From JAYEHL01 sp041653935 (GTDB taxonomy: Bacteria; Chloroflexota; Dehalococcoidia; E44-bin15), in assembly GCA_041653935.1 (NCBI GenBank), contig JBAZEO010000001.1, forward strand, positions 186,001 through 250,000: a stretch of DNA of 64,000 nucleotides, given 5' to 3'. This document shows positions 18,689-26,588 of this stretch, one piece after another; the first letter of the stretch is position 1; each line of letters starts with the position of its first letter. The position numbers and the translations under genes were made by a program. The notes beneath the pieces are model-generated. The model did no database searches and was not told the DNA's origin. It worked only from the letters and a program-made list of their open reading frames with translations.

Positions 18689-19615
18689 TTAACGTCGCTT
18701 TTGTTTAGCTTCCTTGAGCTGCTTGAAAAGCTCCTTCTCGCGTTCGGTGAGGTTCTCCGGCAATACTACCTTCACCTTGGCGAATAGGTCTCCTCTCGCA
18801 TCTTTGCCTATCTCCGGCATCCCCTGTCCTGCCAGTCGAAAGACCTTTCCGTTCTGCGTCTCGGAAGGTATCTTCAAGGCCAGATTCTTGCCTTTCGGTG
18901 TGGGCACGGACGCTTCGCCTCCGAGTATGGCATCTGTCAGAGGCACGGGTACTTCCACGTGGATATCATTTCCATGTAGCTGGAATACGGGATGGTCCAG
19001 GATAGAGACTACCAGGTATAGATCGCCGCCGGGTCCGCCAGCCATGCCCGGCTCGCCTTTACCGGATACCTTAATGCGCTGTCCATTCTTCACGCCGGCC
19101 GGTATTTTCACTTCGATGCGATGTCCGGATGTGTCTTGTATCAACCGGGTCGATCCGCTATAAGCTTCTTCGAGCGTTATATCTGTCGACGTGTCTATAT
19201 CTCTTCCTTGCCTTGGTCTCGATGTCCTGCCTCTACCGCCAAAACCGCCGGTGAATCCTTTAAGAAGATCCCCGATATCGCCTAGGTCGGACATATCTAC
19301 ATATTGATAAGAGGAATTGTCGCCGCCGGCGTTCCGGAAACCGGAAGCGCCGCCGAAAGGATTGCCTTGAGCCCCGGCGAATTGGTCGGCGTATTGCCAT
19401 TTATCGCCGAACTGGTCGTACTTCTTGCGTTTCTCCGGATCGGAGAGGACCTCATAGGCGTTGTTGATATCCTTGAATTTTTCCTCAGCCGATTTGTTGC
19501 CGGGATTTACGTCGGGATGATACTGACGAGCCAGCTTGCGATAGGCCTGCTTGATATCCTTATCTGAGGCCGTTCTACTTACCCCGAGTGTTTTATAGAA
19601 ATCTTTCGACGGCAT
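18689..19615 (-). CDS. cbpA: DnaJ/CbpA-type co-chaperone without zinc finger
   Basis: Hsp40 protein stimulating DnaK. The 308 residues contain the J domain (1-70) with the invariant HPD in YHPDVNPG, a Gly/Phe/Asp-rich linker (about 75-145), and two C-terminal substrate-binding barrels (DISTDITLEEA onward, ending in NLTEREKELF). The four CxxCxGxG repeats are missing, making it CbpA class. The ATG at 19615 has GTGAGG six bases upstream. A GTG five codons earlier is that same ribosome-binding site. It is the first gene of the dnaJ-hspR-clpC operon. dnaK and grpE must be elsewhere. Confidence 0.9.
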   Translation of the reverse strand: MPSKDFYKTLGVSRTASDKDIKQAYRKLARQYHPDVNPGNKSAEEKFKDINNAYEVLSDPEKRKKYDQFGDKWQYADQFAGAQGNPFGGASGFRNAGGDNSSYQYVDMSDLGDIGDLLKGFTGGFGGRGRTSRPRQGRDIDTSTDITLEEAYSGSTRLIQDTSGHRIEVKIPAGVKNGQRIKVSGKGEPGMAGGPGGDLYLVVSILDHPVFQLHGNDIHVEVPVPLTDAILGGEASVPTPKGKNLALKIPSETQNGKVFRLAGQGMPEIGKDARGDLFAKVKVVLPENLTEREKELFKQLKEAKQKRR

Positions 19616-19636
19616 TGTTAACCTCACTCAAACATT

Positions 19637-19665
19637 AATATAAACTATATATATTAAAGTGTCAA
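19637..19665 (-). promoter_or_regulatory. Promoter of the dnaJ-hspR-clpC operon
   Basis: On the minus strand a perfect TTGACA (19660-19665) is followed after 17 bases by TATATT (19637-19642). Transcription should begin near 19630, where a TTGAGT half-site (19624-19629) overlaps the predicted start. That would fit HspR repression but lacks its second arm. The flanks are very AT-rich. Confidence 0.65.
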
Positions 19666-19782
19666 TAGAAATAATGATAAAGTAACTATAAGTAACTTAA
19701 TAAGAATTTATTAATATACTTCATTAGTGCCAGTCAATCAAGAAAGGTGGGCATGCTGTGTTGATTGTCCGTTGGGAAGCGT

Positions 19783-19803
19783 GAGGCAGATGTTAGCTGC
19801 CTC
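19783..19803. other. Small hairpin after the Nudix gene
   Basis: GAGGCAG and CTGCCTC form a 7-bp stem with a 7-base loop directly beyond the Nudix stop. The T-rich run is on the side that would suit plus-strand transcription, so it is not a clear terminator for the Nudix operon. Confidence 0.35.
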
Positions 19804-19805
19804 TT

Positions 19806-20399
19806 TCATTTTGGATTGGCAGTATCGTCGGTTTTTTTGAATGCCAGATCGACTAACTGTTTAAGTATTCGGGCGGTCGCGCCCCAGATGACCTTATCTT
19901 TATATTTGAAGAAGCTTGCCTTGCCCGTGATACCCTCGGCACTGCGTGTCTCCTCCCAGTAGTTGCTGTCGTCCGCCAGCGCTGATAGCGGTACTTCTAT
20001 AAGCTCATCGATTTCATGCGTGCTGACGGTGAATTTGTATGGATACGGGATAATACCGACGAATGGAGTGACGAGGAAGTTGCTGGTGATCGTGCCCATG
20101 CTGTCGAGCTCTCCCATTATCTCCACGTCCTCCGGACGAATCCCTACCTCTTCGTAGGTCTCGCGCAGGGCGGTTTCTTGCAGGGACCCGTCTTCTGCGT
20201 GACGCGATCCGCCGGGGAAGCAGATCTGTCCTTTGTGATATTCCAGCTCCTCCGTCCTTTTCGTGAGCAAAACGTGGTATTTCCCGTCTTTTTTATAGAT
20301 GGGGATGAGCACGGCGGCCGGATGAAGCGATTTATTTGAAAATAGGACAACCTTCTTCTCGCGTTCGGCCAGTATTCGCTTGATGTCTTTTTTTAACAT
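19806..20399 (-). CDS. CoA-pyrophosphatase-like Nudix hydrolase
   Basis: The 197 residues include a Nudix box of the CoA-pyrophosphatase variant: GQICFPGGSRHAEDGSLQET followed by ALRETYEEVGI (about 79-104). Downstream is the LVTPFVGIIP segment common in the NUDT7/YeaB group. Such enzymes cleave CoA and derivatives into 4'-phosphopantetheine and 3',5'-ADP. It lies 11 bases after the acyl-CoA synthetase subunit and in the same run as coaE, so this operon touches CoA synthesis, use and turnover. Confidence 0.82.
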   Translation of the reverse strand: MLKKDIKRILAEREKKVVLFSNKSLHPAAVLIPIYKKDGKYHVLLTKRTEELEYHKGQICFPGGSRHAEDGSLQETALRETYEEVGIRPEDVEIMGELDSMGTITSNFLVTPFVGIIPYPYKFTVSTHEIDELIEVPLSALADDSNYWEETRSAEGITGKASFFKYKDKVIWGATARILKQLVDLAFKKTDDTANPK

Positions 20400-20410
20400 T
20401 CGTTATCTGG

Positions 20411-21811
20411 TTAGGAGTCGGTTCGATTTACATACTCGTAGTAGTCGTTCAGTTTGGAAAGAACGTTGGCTGCCTGATCCATGGTTCGATAATGTACGAT
20501 GCGTCCCCTGGATTCGATAAGCGGCACTACCTTGTCGATCTCTATGCTGTAGCACCAGAGTATGGCCGGCTTATCGTATTTATCGAGGATGCGGAAACAA
20601 TCTAGCACGGGGTCCATCAGCGGGTGGTATTCGCCGGGAAGTATAACGAACAGGCCGTCCACATTATCGTCGGCGGCGAAGGTCTCTAGAACAGTGCCCA
20701 GCACTACGTTCAGCGGGTTGCCGGCGATCATTGATGGCGGCCATATGTCGGCGGGGTTGCCCAGGTGCTGCCAGGGCGGGGCCAGTGGTTTCAGTTTTTT
20801 CAGGCTGGCCTCTGATAATTTGGCCAGGTTCAGCCCGTGGCGCGCGCAGGCGTCCGTGGCCATGATGGCGCCGCCGCCGGTGATGCTGATCACGCCTACG
20901 TTTCGTCCTTTCATCAGCGGCAGCTTCAAGAAGGCCCTGGTCATGTCCTGGAATTCGTTCTCGCCGGTGACGCGGATGATACCGCACTGTTTGAAGGCGG
21001 CGTCGTAGACCTCGTCGCTTCCGGCCATGCTGCCGGAGTGCGATTGCGCCGCTCGAGCCGAATCTTCGCAGCGCCCTGATTTCAGAGCTAGTATCGGCTT
21101 CTTCTTTGCTACCCGGCTGGCAACCTCCATGAAATGTCGACCATTGCGCATGCCTTCAATGTAAAGCATAATGACTTTTACCTGCGGGTCGTCTTCGAAA
21201 TACTCCAACCCGTCGGCGAAGTCGATATCGCAGGCGTTGCCGATGTCGATGCCTTTGCCGACGATGTGGAAGTATGGCAGCCCACTCATGTAAAGCCCGG
21301 TCTGGCATATGATGCCAGTGGGCACCTCTTTCATGGCGATACTGGTGAATGCCGTATTGAACTTGAGGTATGCATTGCCTGTGCCAAAGGTGTTCGGTCC
21401 GACGATGCGGGCGCCGCCTTCGTGTGCGATGCGCACTATTTCGGCTTGCAGCCTCTTTCCTTCCTCGTCGCCGTCGGCATAGCCCTGTCCGACTACGGTT
21501 ATCGCTTTAATACCTTTATCGACACATTCTTTAATCAGCTTGGGGCCGTGTTTGCTCGGCGTTAGGATCACGGCGAGGTCGATTGTGTCCGGTATCTCGG
21601 CCAGGCTGCGGTAGCATTTGACGCCCAGTATCTCGTCGGCGCCGGGGTTTACCGGGTATAACTTTCCTTTGTATCCGTAGCCTTTCAGGTGCTCCAGAAC
21701 ATTCCATCCGAATGCTCCTGTGGCCCTGGTCAGACCGACGAGTGCTATCGATCTCGGCTCCATGAACAGCTTCATTATCTCAACGGTATCTTTTGTGTTG
21801 ACGGGAACCAC
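20411..21811 (-). CDS. NDP-forming acyl-CoA synthetase, alpha-type subunit
   Basis: An N-terminal CoA-binding Rossmann domain (PRSIALVGLTRATGAFGWNV, about 18-37) is followed by two succinyl-CoA-ligase-like domains. The second contains SHSGSMAGSDEVYDAAFKQC, carrying the phospho-His loop, and VGVISITGGGAIMATDACAR. The length of 466 matches the separate alpha subunit. The ATP-grasp beta domain of about 230 residues is absent and no neighbour supplies it. A GTG start at 21811 overlaps the coaE stop by one base and has GGAGG seven bases upstream. The substrate is unknown; acetate or another acyl group is possible. Confidence 0.82.
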   Translation of the reverse strand: MVPVNTKDTVEIMKLFMEPRSIALVGLTRATGAFGWNVLEHLKGYGYKGKLYPVNPGADEILGVKCYRSLAEIPDTIDLAVILTPSKHGPKLIKECVDKGIKAITVVGQGYADGDEEGKRLQAEIVRIAHEGGARIVGPNTFGTGNAYLKFNTAFTSIAMKEVPTGIICQTGLYMSGLPYFHIVGKGIDIGNACDIDFADGLEYFEDDPQVKVIMLYIEGMRNGRHFMEVASRVAKKKPILALKSGRCEDSARAAQSHSGSMAGSDEVYDAAFKQCGIIRVTGENEFQDMTRAFLKLPLMKGRNVGVISITGGGAIMATDACARHGLNLAKLSEASLKKLKPLAPPWQHLGNPADIWPPSMIAGNPLNVVLGTVLETFAADDNVDGLFVILPGEYHPLMDPVLDCFRILDKYDKPAILWCYSIEIDKVVPLIESRGRIVHYRTMDQAANVLSKLNDYYEYVNRTDS

Positions 21812-22416
21812 TAGTGGACCTCCTTATTTGCAACCCTGTTCCAGAGTTTGTCGATCTGGGCTCTGACCTCGGGGAGCTTGCAGTCCGTGTTTATGATGAC
21901 ATCGGCGTATTTCGCGCGCTCCACTGTTGAAAGCTGTGTCTGGATGCGCGCACGAGCTTCGTCTTCGCTGAGGCCGCCGCGTTCCTTGAGGCGTTTGACC
22001 GCTATCTCCGGCGGCGCGAGCGCGACCCACACCTCGTCGACCAGGTCCGTCCATTTGGCTTCGATCAGCAATGCGCCTTCCAGAACGACTATGGCTGTAC
22101 CCTTCTTTCGCAGTTGTTCGATTTTGGCTTGGGTCATCTCCCGCATGCGCGGGTGAACGATGGCGTTCAATCGTGCAAGGGCTTTTGGATCGTCGAAAAC
22201 TATCTGGCTCAACTTTTTGCGGTCTATCGATTTATCTGCCTTCCTGATGCTGGGCCCAAATTCATCGACAAGCTCCTGGTTGAGCCTTGTTTTGGGCTTG
22301 TAAGCCTCGTGGGCCAGTTTGTCGGCGTCGATTATGGCAGCGCCTTTTTCAGCAAGCATCTGAGCTATAGTGCTCTTGCCGCTGAGTATGCCGCCGGTGA
22401 GTCCGATAACAAACAT
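21811..22416 (-). CDS. coaE: Dephospho-CoA kinase
   Basis: Catalyses the last step of CoA synthesis. The sequence begins FVIGLTGGILSGKSTIAQML with the P-loop (GGILSGKST; most CoaE have GGIGSGKS). It has IIDADKLAHE, the VHPRMREM block, LIEAKWTDLVDEVWVALAPP and the lid RGGLSEDEARARIQTQ. About 200 residues, the family's usual size. The ATG at 22416 is chosen because the P-loop lies about 10 residues downstream, as usual; the TTG at 22431 is an alternative. No clear Shine-Dalgarno is present. Confidence 0.92.
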   Translation of the reverse strand: MFVIGLTGGILSGKSTIAQMLAEKGAAIIDADKLAHEAYKPKTRLNQELVDEFGPSIRKADKSIDRKKLSQIVFDDPKALARLNAIVHPRMREMTQAKIEQLRKKGTAIVVLEGALLIEAKWTDLVDEVWVALAPPEIAVKRLKERGGLSEDEARARIQTQLSTVERAKYADVIINTDCKLPEVRAQIDKLWNRVANKEVH

Positions 22417-22529
22417 AATATTATGTCTCAATTGCAGTTTCGCTGTAACCAGTCTACCAACTCGAATGATGGCGGGTCAAGTTTAGATTGTGATTGAGAT
22501 GTATCAATCCCCTTTATCTCTCAGTCTTG

Positions 22530-22562
22530 GCCCTTCCATGATATTTAGTTATATGGAAGGGC
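22530..22562. other. 10-bp hairpin in the coaE / AmmeMemoRadiSam gap
   Basis: GCCCTTCCAT and ATGGAAGGGC are perfect complements around a 13-base AT-rich loop. No T-run follows on either strand, so it does not resemble an intrinsic terminator. It may be a binding site or a non-coding repeat; another repeat begins 20 bases further on. Confidence 0.4.
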
Positions 22563-22582
22563 ACCTCTTTCAGATACACGAT

Positions 22583-22608
22583 GTAGGGGCACGGCTTGCC
22601 GTGCCCGT
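22583..22608. repeat. Palindromic GTAGGGGCACGGC element, copy 1 (degenerate)
   Basis: GTAGGGGCACGGC is followed by TTGCCGTGCCC, a near-perfect dyad lacking the last bases of its right arm. The same element occurs complete at 29568-29595, and a related GCACGG/CCGTGC dyad at 7144-7175. All three are intergenic, as expected of a dispersed small repeat. Confidence 0.6.
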
Positions 22609-22629
22609 CCGAAGTTTTAGTTTACAGAG

Positions 22630-22657
22630 TTACAATGGGTTCCAGATATGCTACAAT
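22630..22657 (+). promoter_or_regulatory. Probable promoter of the AmmeMemoRadiSam operon
   Basis: TTACAA (22630-22635) and TACAAT (22652-22657) are spaced by 16 bases. The start would be near 22664, directly before the GGAGG that serves the ATG at 22677. Moderate match only. Confidence 0.45.
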
Positions 22658-22676
22658 ACATAATTGGAGGATAAAG

Positions 22677-23699
22677 ATGCGAGAGGCTTTGCTTTACGAG
22701 AAGCTCTCCGACTCTCGTGTTAAATGTAACGTATGCCAGTGGCGATGTGTTCTTAGCCAAGGCAAGTACGGCGTGTGTCGTATGCGCCAGAACATCGATG
22801 GCGTCCTCTTCAGCCTCAACTACGCTCTAGCCTCATCTGTAGCTGTTGATCCTATAGAGAAAAAGCCCCTGTTTCATTTTTATCCAGGCAGTTCTGTGTT
22901 TTCGTTAGGGACCTGGGGCTGCAACTTCCACTGTACGGGCTGTCAGAACTGGCAGATAGCTTGTACGGATGTGTCATCTTTGGAAGGCTCGCGTGCGATC
23001 TCGCCGCAGCAGGCCGTGGAGACGGCTAAGCGCAACGGGTGTCACGGCATCGCGTGGACATATAATGAGCCTGCGATATGGTTTGAGTATACGCTCGATT
23101 CAGCCAAGCTCGCCAAGGAGAATGGCCTGTACACTGTTTACGTTACTAATGGATACATTACAGAGGAAGCTCTCGATATGATAGGGCCGTATTTGGATGG
23201 CTATCGCGTCGATATCAAAGGATTTACTGATAAGCTGTATAAGGATCTCGCCAGAATATCAAAGTGGCGTTTTATACTCGAAGTTGCGGAAAGGGCCAAG
23301 GATAAGTGGGGTATGCATGTTGAGGTGGTGACGAATATTATCCCATCGATGAATGACGATGATGAACAACTCGAAGGTATAGCAACTTGGATAAAGGATA
23401 AACTAGGCGATCTGACGCCGTGGCATATTACACGTTTTTATCCACATCACCAAATGGAGCACATTCCGCCAACAGCTTTAGCATCGCTGGAACATGCCTA
23501 TGATATAGGTCTGAAGGCTGGCCTGCGTTTTATTTATATGGGGAATGTGCCAGGAAATTCGCATGAAAATACTGTCTGCTACTCCTGTGGTAGTTTACTT
23601 ATTTCCAGAATAGGGTATAATACAAAAATCGTTGGTTTAGACCATTCCAAGTGTCGTAAGTGTGGTGCGGAAGTGAATATTAGGGCTGGAGAGGTTTGA
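22677..23699 (+). CDS. amrS: AmmeMemoRadiSam system radical SAM enzyme
   Basis: Radical SAM enzyme of a widely conserved but functionally unsolved three-protein set. The 340 residues carry the cluster motif CNFHCTGC (C82, C86, C89), an N-terminal four-Cys site (C17, C20, C24, C34) and a C-terminal zinc-ribbon-like CYSCG/CRKCGAEV pair. GYRVDIKGFTDKLYKDL and TRFYPHHQM are conserved in the family. The ATG at 22677 has TTGGAGG six bases upstream; an in-frame ATG at 22596 lacks one. The stop is separated by one base from the Memo-like gene. The reaction is unknown. Confidence 0.88.
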   Translation: MREALLYEKLSDSRVKCNVCQWRCVLSQGKYGVCRMRQNIDGVLFSLNYALASSVAVDPIEKKPLFHFYPGSSVFSLGTWGCNFHCTGCQNWQIACTDVSSLEGSRAISPQQAVETAKRNGCHGIAWTYNEPAIWFEYTLDSAKLAKENGLYTVYVTNGYITEEALDMIGPYLDGYRVDIKGFTDKLYKDLARISKWRFILEVAERAKDKWGMHVEVVTNIIPSMNDDDEQLEGIATWIKDKLGDLTPWHITRFYPHHQMEHIPPTALASLEHAYDIGLKAGLRFIYMGNVPGNSHENTVCYSCGSLLISRIGYNTKIVGLDHSKCRKCGAEVNIRAGEV

Positions 23700-23700
23700 G

Positions 23701-24510
23701 ATGTTTAGATTTCCGGTAGTTTCAGGAAGATTCTATCCCGGTACGCGCTCATTTTTAGAGGAGCGCATTGACGATCTCATTGATAGGAAAGCGCCGGCGG
23801 AAGACGTCTTAGGTGTGTTGTGCCCCCATGCCGGATATAACTTCTCTGGTGCAGTGGCTGGGGCGGCCATATCCAGAGTCAAGTTCAAGGATACCTTCAT
23901 AATACTAGGTCCAAACCATACCGGTCTGGGACAACCATGCAGCATTATGGTAGAGGGAACATGGCGGACGCCGCTGGGCGATGTGGAGATAGACAGTGAG
24001 TTGGCTCAGGCTGTATTAGGCTCGTCGAGTTATTTACAGAAGGATGAAAAAGCCCATATGGAAGAGCATTCGATCGAAGTACAGCTTCCATTTCTGCAGT
24101 ATTTCAAAGAGGATGTGAAATTTGTTCCGATAGTTCTCATGGGTGATGCAGCGGGTGATGTATATAAAGATATCGGTAAGGGCATTGCCAAGGTGATCAA
24201 AGAATCCGAGAAAAAAGTGGTCATCATGGCCAGCAGTGATATGTCGCATTACGAGCCGCAGGCGGCTGCCAAAGAGAATGACTTCAAGGCTATCGAGGCT
24301 ATACTTGCGCTCGATGCGGATGAATTATTAAAACGTATAAAAGATCATCATATTACAATGTGCGGCTATGCTCCGGTAGCGACTATGATACATGCCTGTA
24401 AAGAACTGGGAGCAAAGAAAGCAGAGCTGGTTATGTATCAGACCAGCGGCGATGTGACAGGAGACTTCCACAGGGTTGTCGGTTATGCCAGCGTGATCAT
24501 TAAAAAGTGA
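23701..24510 (+). CDS. amrB: AmmeMemoRadiSam system protein B (MEMO1 family)
   Basis: Homolog of eukaryotic MEMO1 and of class III extradiol-dioxygenase-like folds. The metal-site residues are all present: H43 in CPHAGY, H73 in GPNHTG, H183 in SSDMSHY and C221 in TMCGY. The motif EEHSIEVQLPF (121-131) and VTGDFHRVVGY near the end are typical. 269 residues. GGAGAGG in the end of the radical SAM gene provides the ribosome-binding site. The intact metal ligands suggest a redox role rather than only scaffolding. Confidence 0.9.
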   Translation: MFRFPVVSGRFYPGTRSFLEERIDDLIDRKAPAEDVLGVLCPHAGYNFSGAVAGAAISRVKFKDTFIILGPNHTGLGQPCSIMVEGTWRTPLGDVEIDSELAQAVLGSSSYLQKDEKAHMEEHSIEVQLPFLQYFKEDVKFVPIVLMGDAAGDVYKDIGKGIAKVIKESEKKVVIMASSDMSHYEPQAAAKENDFKAIEAILALDADELLKRIKDHHITMCGYAPVATMIHACKELGAKKAELVMYQTSGDVTGDFHRVVGYASVIIKK

Positions 24511-24517
24511 GGGTTAT

Positions 24518-25024
24518 ATGCATCCATTAGTGGAACTGGCCAAGCGGACCATCGAAAGTTATGTGCGCGAGGGTAAGGTTCCACCGCCTCCCAAGGAGTT
24601 AACCCCGGAGATGCGTGAGCAGGCCGGGGTTTTTGTTTCCCTGAAGATTTGGGGGAACCTGCGCGGGTGCATCGGCACCTTTGCGCCGGAGCGTAGGAAC
24701 GTTGCCGAGGAGATTATGGCTAACGCGGTGCGTTCCTCTACGCGCGACCCTCGTTTCCCACCCGTTTCCCCCGATGAGCTCGCGTCACTGGAGTACAGCG
24801 TTGACGTACTCACTGCTCCTGAACCTGTCGCCAGCGAGGCCGAACTTGACCCCAAGAAGTATGGCGTGATAGTTGAGTGCGGCGGCAGGCGCGGACTGCT
24901 GCTTCCCGATCTTGAAGGAGTCGATACAGTTGCATATCAGATTGAAATCTGCCGCGCCAAGGCCGGTATCCCCGCTAATATGCCGGTAAAGCTGTACCGC
25001 TTTGAGGTTAAGAGGTACAAGTAG
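24518..25024 (+). CDS. amrA: AmmeMemoRadiSam system protein A (AMMECR1 domain)
   Basis: AMMECR1-family protein of 168 residues with the invariant LRGCIGTF (near residues 48-55), preceded by GVFVSLKIWG. RDPRFPPVSPDEL, LEYSVDVLT and a C-terminal GLLLPD...VDTVAYQIE stretch follow. It completes the trio seven bases after the Memo-like gene, with GTGAGGG as ribosome-binding site. A strong terminator follows, so the set is a closed operon. Confidence 0.9.
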   Translation: MHPLVELAKRTIESYVREGKVPPPPKELTPEMREQAGVFVSLKIWGNLRGCIGTFAPERRNVAEEIMANAVRSSTRDPRFPPVSPDELASLEYSVDVLTAPEPVASEAELDPKKYGVIVECGGRRGLLLPDLEGVDTVAYQIEICRAKAGIPANMPVKLYRFEVKRYK

Positions 25025-25058
25025 ATAGTCGATGTCTTTTCGTTGTTGCCTACTTGCT

Positions 25059-25097
25059 GTGGCGACGTTAGTGATGATAGAACGTCGCCACTTTTTT
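25059..25097 (+). terminator. Intrinsic terminator of the AmmeMemoRadiSam operon
   Basis: A perfect 11-bp stem GTGGCGACGTT/AACGTCGCCAC with an 11-base loop is followed by six T residues. It lies 35 bases after the AMMECR1 stop. Confidence 0.92.
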
Positions 25098-25164
25098 GTT
25101 TGCGAGTAGCACAGCCGTTCTTTCTATGTTAGACTAGCGCCATGATATATCTGGGCGCTTCTAA

Positions 25165-25677
25165 ATGCGAATGAAATCGATAGATAGAAATAGAGTAATG
25201 CGGGAGATGTGGTTTTTCCTTGTAGCCGGCATCGTCGTGGCTCTGGACCAGCTATCGAAGTATCTTGTACGTGTGAATATGTATGAGGGACAGTCGATAC
25301 CGGAACACGGCTTTTTCCGTTTTACTTACGGTACCAACACGGGGGGAGTTTTCGGCTTCTTTTCTAATCAAACATTTCTGATAACGGTCGCTGCTGTTAT
25401 ATCTGTCGTTGTGATAATACTCTATTCGCGTCATAAGATGGCGCAGAGCATGCTGGTAAAGGTTTCGCTGGGCTTGATCCTGGGAGGGTCGATAGGCAAC
25501 CTGATAGACCGTATACGCTTAGGCGCGGTTACGGATTTTATTGATGTCGGTGCGTGGCCGGTCTTCAATCTGGCGGATTCGGCTATCGATATCGGTGTCG
25601 TGTTGCTCATAATATATATCCTGTTCAGGATGAAGAAGGACAGCAAGGAGTCAAAGCGGGTTGAGCCAAAGGATTGA
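25165..25677 (+). CDS. lspA: Lipoprotein signal peptidase (signal peptidase II)
   Basis: Inner-membrane aspartic protease that removes the signal peptide of prolipoproteins. Four hydrophobic segments are seen (about 16-34, 68-87, 96-113, 138-156), with the family motifs ALDQLSK, NTGGVFG, GGSIGNLIDR, VTDFIDV (catalytic D124) and FNLADSAIDIG (catalytic D138). The extra ten N-terminal residues before the first helix, and the lack of a Shine-Dalgarno, leave the exact start open (25165, 25171 or 25198). It overlaps the pseudouridine synthase gene by 17 bases, as is common for lspA-rluD pairs. Confidence 0.92.
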   Translation: MRMKSIDRNRVMREMWFFLVAGIVVALDQLSKYLVRVNMYEGQSIPEHGFFRFTYGTNTGGVFGFFSNQTFLITVAAVISVVVIILYSRHKMAQSMLVKVSLGLILGGSIGNLIDRIRLGAVTDFIDVGAWPVFNLADSAIDIGVVLLIIYILFRMKKDSKESKRVEPKD

Positions 25678-26560
25678 GCTAACTGCATCTGAAGAGGGGA
25701 GCCGTCTCGATAGCTATGTTGCCTCTCAGTGCTTGCAGCTGTCACGGTCGCATGTACAGCGCCTGATCGATGACGGTCTGGTCACCGTGAACGGCCGTGC
25801 CTCGAAGAGCGGATACAAGCTGCGAGCAGGGGATTGCATTGTTGTCGATATTCCATCGCCTCAGCCGATCGCGCCGCAGCCGGAGGATATACCGCTGTCG
25901 ATTGTTTACGAAGATGACGATCTGCTCGTGATCGATAAGCCTGCCGGGCTGACGGTTCATCCGGCGCCGGGGCACTCCGAGCATACGCTGGTGAACGCGA
26001 TACTGGCGCACTGTCCGTCACTGAGCATCAACGGCTCTATCCGTCCCGGCATCGTGCATCGCCTTGACAAGGATACCTCCGGCGTGATGATGATTGCCAA
26101 GAACGACTCTGCTCAGCGCGACCTCTCAAGTCAAATAAAATCCCGTTCGGTGCTCAAGCAATATACCGTGCTGGTTCATGGGCACCTGTCTCCTGAGAAG
26201 GGCGTTATCGAAGCGCCGATAGGGCGCGATCCTAGTGCCCGTAAGCGGATGGCGATTGTGGCGTCGGGCCGCGCGGCAAGAACGCGGTATAGCGTTTTGA
26301 AGTATTTCAAAGGATACACGCTGCTTGAGGTGATGCTGGAGACGGGGCGGACGCATCAGATAAGGGTGCACCTTTCAGCGTTGGGATTTCCTGTGGTCGG
26401 CGACTCGGTTTATGGCAAGGCGTCGAATGTTGTCGCCCGACAGTTCGTACATGCCAGCCGCCTCGGTTTTAACCTGCCGTCGAACGGGAAGCGGGTGGAG
26501 TTTACAGCGCCGCTGCCGGGGGATTTAAAGGAAGCAGTGAAAAGAGCCGAAAGGTTGTAA
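25661..26560 (+). CDS. rluD: 23S rRNA pseudouridine synthase, RluD family
   Basis: Isomerises specific uridines in rRNA. The 299 residues contain an N-terminal S4 domain (SRLDSYVASQCLQLSRSHVQ onward, 14-60), then the catalytic domain with VIDKPAGLTVHPAPGH and GIVHRLDKDTSG (catalytic D136), TGRTHQIRVHL and GDSVYG. The TTG start at 25661 lies inside the end of lspA, indicating translational coupling. The exact rRNA target within the RluA/C/D family cannot be told. It ends convergently with glnS, with 28 bases between. Confidence 0.88.
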   Translation: MSQRIELTASEEGSRLDSYVASQCLQLSRSHVQRLIDDGLVTVNGRASKSGYKLRAGDCIVVDIPSPQPIAPQPEDIPLSIVYEDDDLLVIDKPAGLTVHPAPGHSEHTLVNAILAHCPSLSINGSIRPGIVHRLDKDTSGVMMIAKNDSAQRDLSSQIKSRSVLKQYTVLVHGHLSPEKGVIEAPIGRDPSARKRMAIVASGRAARTRYSVLKYFKGYTLLEVMLETGRTHQIRVHLSALGFPVVGDSVYGKASNVVARQFVHASRLGFNLPSNGKRVEFTAPLPGDLKEAVKRAERL

Positions 26561-26588
26561 AGTTTGTGCTGGTAGCGTCGTATGCCTT

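Noticed and set aside
19616..19632. HAIR operator for HspR
   Set aside because: Only one TTGAGT half-site is present. The expected second arm seven bases away does not match.
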